This document shows positions 59,769-64,000 of a stretch of DNA of 64,000 nt, piece by piece. The DNA is taken from assembly GCA_024529925.1 (NCBI GenBank), contig JAFEUB010001796.1, forward strand, positions 62,001 through 126,000, written 5' to 3'. The translations under genes were made by a program, and so were the position numbers. This stretch comes from Ophthalmolycus amberensis. Taxonomy: Eukaryota; Chordata; Actinopteri; Perciformes; Zoarcidae. The notes beneath the pieces were generated by a model. The model ran no database searches, was not told where the DNA came from, and saw nothing but the letters and a program-made list of their open reading frames with translations. How positions within the stretch are numbered: the first letter of the stretch is position 1; each line of letters opens with the position of its first letter.

Positions 59769-62700
59769 CTATGAAAGACAAACAGCTTTGTTAAATCATT
59801 TTCACGGTAAAAAAAAAAGGTAATTCAGGCAAATTTCCAGAAAAGACATTATAGGTTCCCATAATGACCTGCTGACATAGCACGTGTTTAAGTATGAACA
59901 TTTAATAAGATAAAAAAAGTAGTGCTGGGCAACGATTAAAATATTTCACATTGTTATGGCAAAGGTCAATAATGAATTCAAAAGTAGTGTATTGCGCACT
60001 TTTATTTTAAAAGTACTGCTAGATGAACAAAAGTGCAATAACATTTGGTTCACGAGATGCAGGTAGCATGTTTTATACTTAATGTGAATATAATTCATAC
60101 TTTGTTGGCATCTTATTCTGAAAACCGGATGTTCGGCTGAAGAAACCGGATGTTGTCTCACGCTAATGTTTCCGCCAACTTTCAACGCCCTTCGCTCGCT
60201 CCCGATCCGTTTACCGTGAATTTCAGCATATAGGTGCACTAAAGTGTAAGTGTCTGCTGAGTTGACCACGGAGATCTGAGTGTCTGCTGACTTTACCGCA
60301 GCGATGTCCAGTAACTCTGCAGGGAGAGCAACAGCTGGTGCAGCTTCTCTCTTTATTTCTCTCTTCATGACCTTCTACAAGTTACGACAGATGCAGGAAA
60401 ATGAGGAAGGGCTGAGCAGAGTTTGCAGACTACGCTTTCAGTTGTATTCAGATGTCTTAGTATCAGATCCACTGTCCTGGGGAGCTGAACATCACTAGTT
60501 TTCAGAATAAACATTCTAAGAAATGCTACCAAACAAAGAGACAAATTGTTACGTATGAGAGGACCGTGGGGAGAATTCATGAACATCAAAAAGAAGACGT
60601 TACTTTCATACATTTGATCTAATAAGTGCTTCAAAAAAAAGAAGAAAATCTGACACTTTTCAAAAGGGATGAAATAGAGAGAACTATTTCAAAACATACA
60701 TCATAGAAGTAGACAATTAAGCAGTAATGACAGACAGGTAAAATGGTGTTTTAGGCGTTTTTTTTAAGTAAGGGAGTGACTTTAAACTTTCTTCCTTGGT
60801 GCTGCTTTAGTGGATCAAGTGAGAGAGCTAAAAGTTCAAGGGAGGTCACTCCTGTTAAATACATAACGTGCTTTGTATTACTGACCTAGATATATGGACC
60901 ATGCATACAAAGACTGTTGAACTTCTGTCCTCTGTGCTGCGTCACTAACAAACACTTTTAAAAGTCTAAAATCAGCATTTGGTGTCGTTTAGACTCAACC
61001 AACAGAAGCCATGTGGTCCACATTAAAGTATGAGCTGTGTGTACTCTTTAACACACAACGTATTTTCACACCTTTTAAGTACCGCTGCTTTGGTGACAAA
61101 GGAATCCGTTTGTGTCAGAGATGTGGAGAGGCTTTGCAAATATATCCCAAACCATCACAAAGGCTGTTGCAAGATTAATCACATTTAGGGCCTCACTGCT
61201 TAGCTGGAAATACTGGATTCTGAGCAATGATTAGGTCAAAGTTGTAGCATGTTAAAAGCCTTTTTAAAAATACACTCCCCTCTCTCCGACCACACTAAAT
61301 CACGAACCACCATCCACTCCCCTTCACTTACAAGTAGCGAAAAGTTTCACTTGGTATTATACGGCTATTAATACTACTACAACTACTATACTGTCCTTGC
61401 CGAGATCAACGGACTATTAGATGGCACTTGCGATGGCATTTTACAGAGACATTCATGGTCCCCGGAGGATGACGCCAATCAACTTTGGTGATCCTTTAAC
61501 TTCACCTCTTGTACCATCAAAACGTATTTGTCTAACAATGTATGACTAAACTGTAAAATGGCATTCCCATCAGCCTCAGCTGTACTTTGTGTTTAGTGCT
61601 AATTACTGTAGCAAATGTTAGCATGTTAACACTCTAAACCAGCGGTTCCCAAACTTTTTAGGCCACCCACCCCCTTCTACATCCCGACCGGGTGGCGGGG
61701 TAGAGGTGAGGCAGATCACAGAAAAATAATAAAGACTAGAGTATGGCAAAGATATGTTGATGAGAAACGTATTTGTAATACGTCAAACACAAACGTAATC
61801 AGGGAGAAAATACGTTCATGGTAAAACGTAATTGAGAATGCATTTCAGTTTTGGGGGAACGTAATTGGGGGAACGTAACAGGACTGCACCGCCATTACAT
61901 TTTTCCTCTCGCGCACCACACTTTGGGAATCCCTGCTCTCAACTAAGGTGAACATGGCAGACTTCATACCTCCAGGATAGCATTTTGCCATGCTAATGGC
62001 AGCTTTTAGCTAAAAGCACTACTCTGCCCTGAGTCAAGACTCACAGAGCTACTAGAGTGGTTATAGACCATTACTCTTGTTATACAAAGACATTATTGAC
62101 AAGCATGTTACGCGTGATAATGACTGAAGACAGTGTACTGTGAAATAGATATTCACCTCACATAACCCTTCTTTACCAAGATTATAATACAGTTTCACTG
62201 TATCCTGAGCGCTGAACACTGAGCCTATCCAGGAGCACCAGACCTTTCATGGAGCCACACTCCCTGGTCTCCCCCTGCAGTGTTTTAACACAACACCAGT
62301 TTTAGCACTCCCACCCTCCCCCCATCCCCCATCCCAGCACTGCTAACGTAGTGCTACCCTCAGCCTGTTCATTTGAATGGGCTGCTGACATGTCACTATT
62401 CTCTGGGACCCGAGCCCAGAATGTTCGACAGAGCTATAACCTTAGGGACAGAGTACCGTCCATGCGTCGATGACAAGGCCGTGGTTGTTCCCACACGATG
62501 CCAAGCGGCAACAGAACGGAGATCAGCTGGACGTAGCGTGGACGCGCAGCCAAAGCAGCCCGCGGTAAAACAGAACTGATGAGAATGTTGCTCAAGTCGG
62601 TTTCCTACTACATTTCACTGCAGCAAATTACAGCAACATGGACCTCAACAAAATCTTTCTCTGCCTGGCTTTCACCTTTTGAACTGCAACGTATTAGTAG

Positions 62701-64000
62701 TTACAGTTTGACATGAAAAGCTCCTTTGTACACTTCATGGCCCAACAATAATATCTAACATTGCACCAATAATGCAGTCAGGGTCTGAGACCAGACAACT
62801 CCTTTATGTAGAAAAGTTGACTTTTGATCTTGAAAACAGTAGTTGGTAACTTCCTCACATTTCCTCAGTCCGTTGCTCAGATTGTTTTGCCAAAAGTGTT
62901 CCAATATATTCTTCAGACAGTTGAAAGTAAGCAAGTAAAGACTGTATTGCGCTAGTAAACCCAACAGATGTTAGTATTTTACTACCAAACCTGGCTTATG
63001 TTAATCAAGTGCATAAAGTTTTATTGGGTATAAGATTTGCCAGCCACGCTATAATCTCCCTAAAACCCTACAGAAACCAAGTCTGAGGCTCTCAACTGGC
63101 TCATTAACAAAACATGGCAAGGCCACAAGGATACGTGTGCTAGCGTGGTATGAATTCACTTTTTAAAATGTAAAATATACAAGCTAGGAGTATGTTTATT
63201 ACAAGAACTAGGGTATAATTCATGCAAAATGACCAGCCTCGTATTAGACTTATATAGACCAAGCGAATACTAATATGATCAAACACACACACAGTGTACT
63301 CCTGTCTCTCAGGTTGCACTGCCAAAAGGATTTCTTTGTTTTGTAGTAGATGCACACAGGAATAGCCACGTCTAAATCCCTATGGGTATGGCACCCAAAT
63401 TGTCAGGTGTTAAGTTGCAACACGGTCACGCTGATGAGACGCTCCACCCGTCTAGGATTTCAGATGTGAAGAGAGCACTTTGTGCCACGCACTCTGTGGG
63501 GCTGAAAGGGTACGAGGTGTCCCTGCTCTAAATACACAGTGTCCAGGCACCACTGCTGAGTATGTCCTGTGTGGGGAAAACTTCATAATCTACTCTTCTA
63601 AAATATATTTGCCAGAGGAGCAGCAGATGAAGCAACACATAGGCTTAATTGGACCTACTTATTGGTGTATTTATTAGTGTATTTATTGAAACTGGCCGTT
63701 TCATGTCTTTGAAGCTTTTAGTGTTCCATCTCAACAATGCTGGGCTACCTTTGATCTGGTGCTCGGAATTGGAGGGCAAATGTCTTATTGGGGAGCACCA
63801 TTTCTTTGTCGCAGGGACATGAACAGTACATATAGAGTCTGACACACACACAGGTTAAGTTTAGCTTGTTCACATTTGTGCTGCACAACATCGGATCATG
63901 CCTTTTCAAGGCATACGTCATTGTTCTGTCCAAACTGCAACATGAGATTCATTATTTTCAGATGGTCCACCCTGCAGAGCTCAACTTAGAGTGAGCATAG
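59769..64000 (-). other. ell: Part of ell intron 1
   Basis: Runs to the right edge without an exon 1 candidate. A short fragment near 59922 (GTGCTGGGCAACGATTAAAA) resembles a teleost repeat end, and a complete MITE lies at 61640-61935. The remainder is unique AT-rich sequence in which I see no gene. Confidence 0.6.
61640..61935. mobile_element. hAT-type MITE in ell intron 1
   Basis: 296 bp with ends CAGCGGTTCCCAAACTTTTT and, reverse-complemented, CAGGGATTCCCAAAGTGTGG. It is flanked by 8-bp sequences CTCTAAAC (61632-61639) and CTCTCAAC (61936-61943), a 7/8 match that fits an aged hAT target duplication. No ORF. Confidence 0.8.

Noticed and set aside
59769..64000. ell exon 1
   Set aside because: No minus-strand segment resembling the conserved YGLSCGRVSDGSKVSVFHVKL region was found, so it is probably beyond the right edge.

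Overview
This is vertebrate nuclear DNA, almost certainly from a teleost fish and probably a percomorph: intron-rich genes, GT-AG splice sites, long AT, GATA and CA microsatellites, and several interspersed repeat families typical of spiny-rayed fish. The gene order is oaz1 (minus, exon 1 only), a small jsrp1-like gene (plus), amh (minus), dot1l (minus), ell (minus, exon 1 outside the window). This matches the known teleost amh neighbourhood. I reconstructed splice structures by eye from homology and splice consensus. amh (7 exons, 533 aa) and dot1l (28 exons, 1611 aa) close in frame from ATG to stop. ell exons 2-13 give 606 codons plus stop with consistent phase.

Layout: 1-621 is oaz1 exon 1 and part of its intron. 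622-3160 is a head-to-head promoter region with a CRE-like site, followed by the small single-pass membrane protein gene. 3.7-3.9 kb is a palindromic TATC/TA/GATA microsatellite just past the amh stop. 4088-8546 is amh, encoding anti-Mullerian hormone. 8.5-11.2 kb is intergenic and repeat-bearing. 11.2-33.7 kb is dot1l, the H3K79 methyltransferase, with a long 3'UTR. 33.7-39.3 kb is intergenic, with a tRNA-derived SINE, a degenerate array and a nested transposon. 39.3-59.8 kb is ell, an RNA polymerase II elongation factor, and its 3'UTR. 59.8-64 kb is ell intron 1.

The most unusual feature is a ~1.4 kb minisatellite filling amh intron 4. It is built of 16- and 11-bp units that are copies of the exon 4/intron 4 5' splice site itself (GACATGA|GTAAGA). 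The genuine donor is the outermost copy, and about a hundred near-identical donor-like motifs follow it in tandem. Only the outermost donor keeps the Amh frame; read-through meets TGA within five codons. The array has a recent 92-bp higher-order repeat. Because amh controls gonadal sex in fish, array length could plausibly affect splicing, though this is inference.

The two larger genes are functionally linked by known biology. DOT1L binds AF9/ENL through a motif visible here in duplicate, and ELL belongs to the super elongation complex that also contains AF9/ENL. amh is a secreted TGF-beta ligand and is unrelated to them in function.
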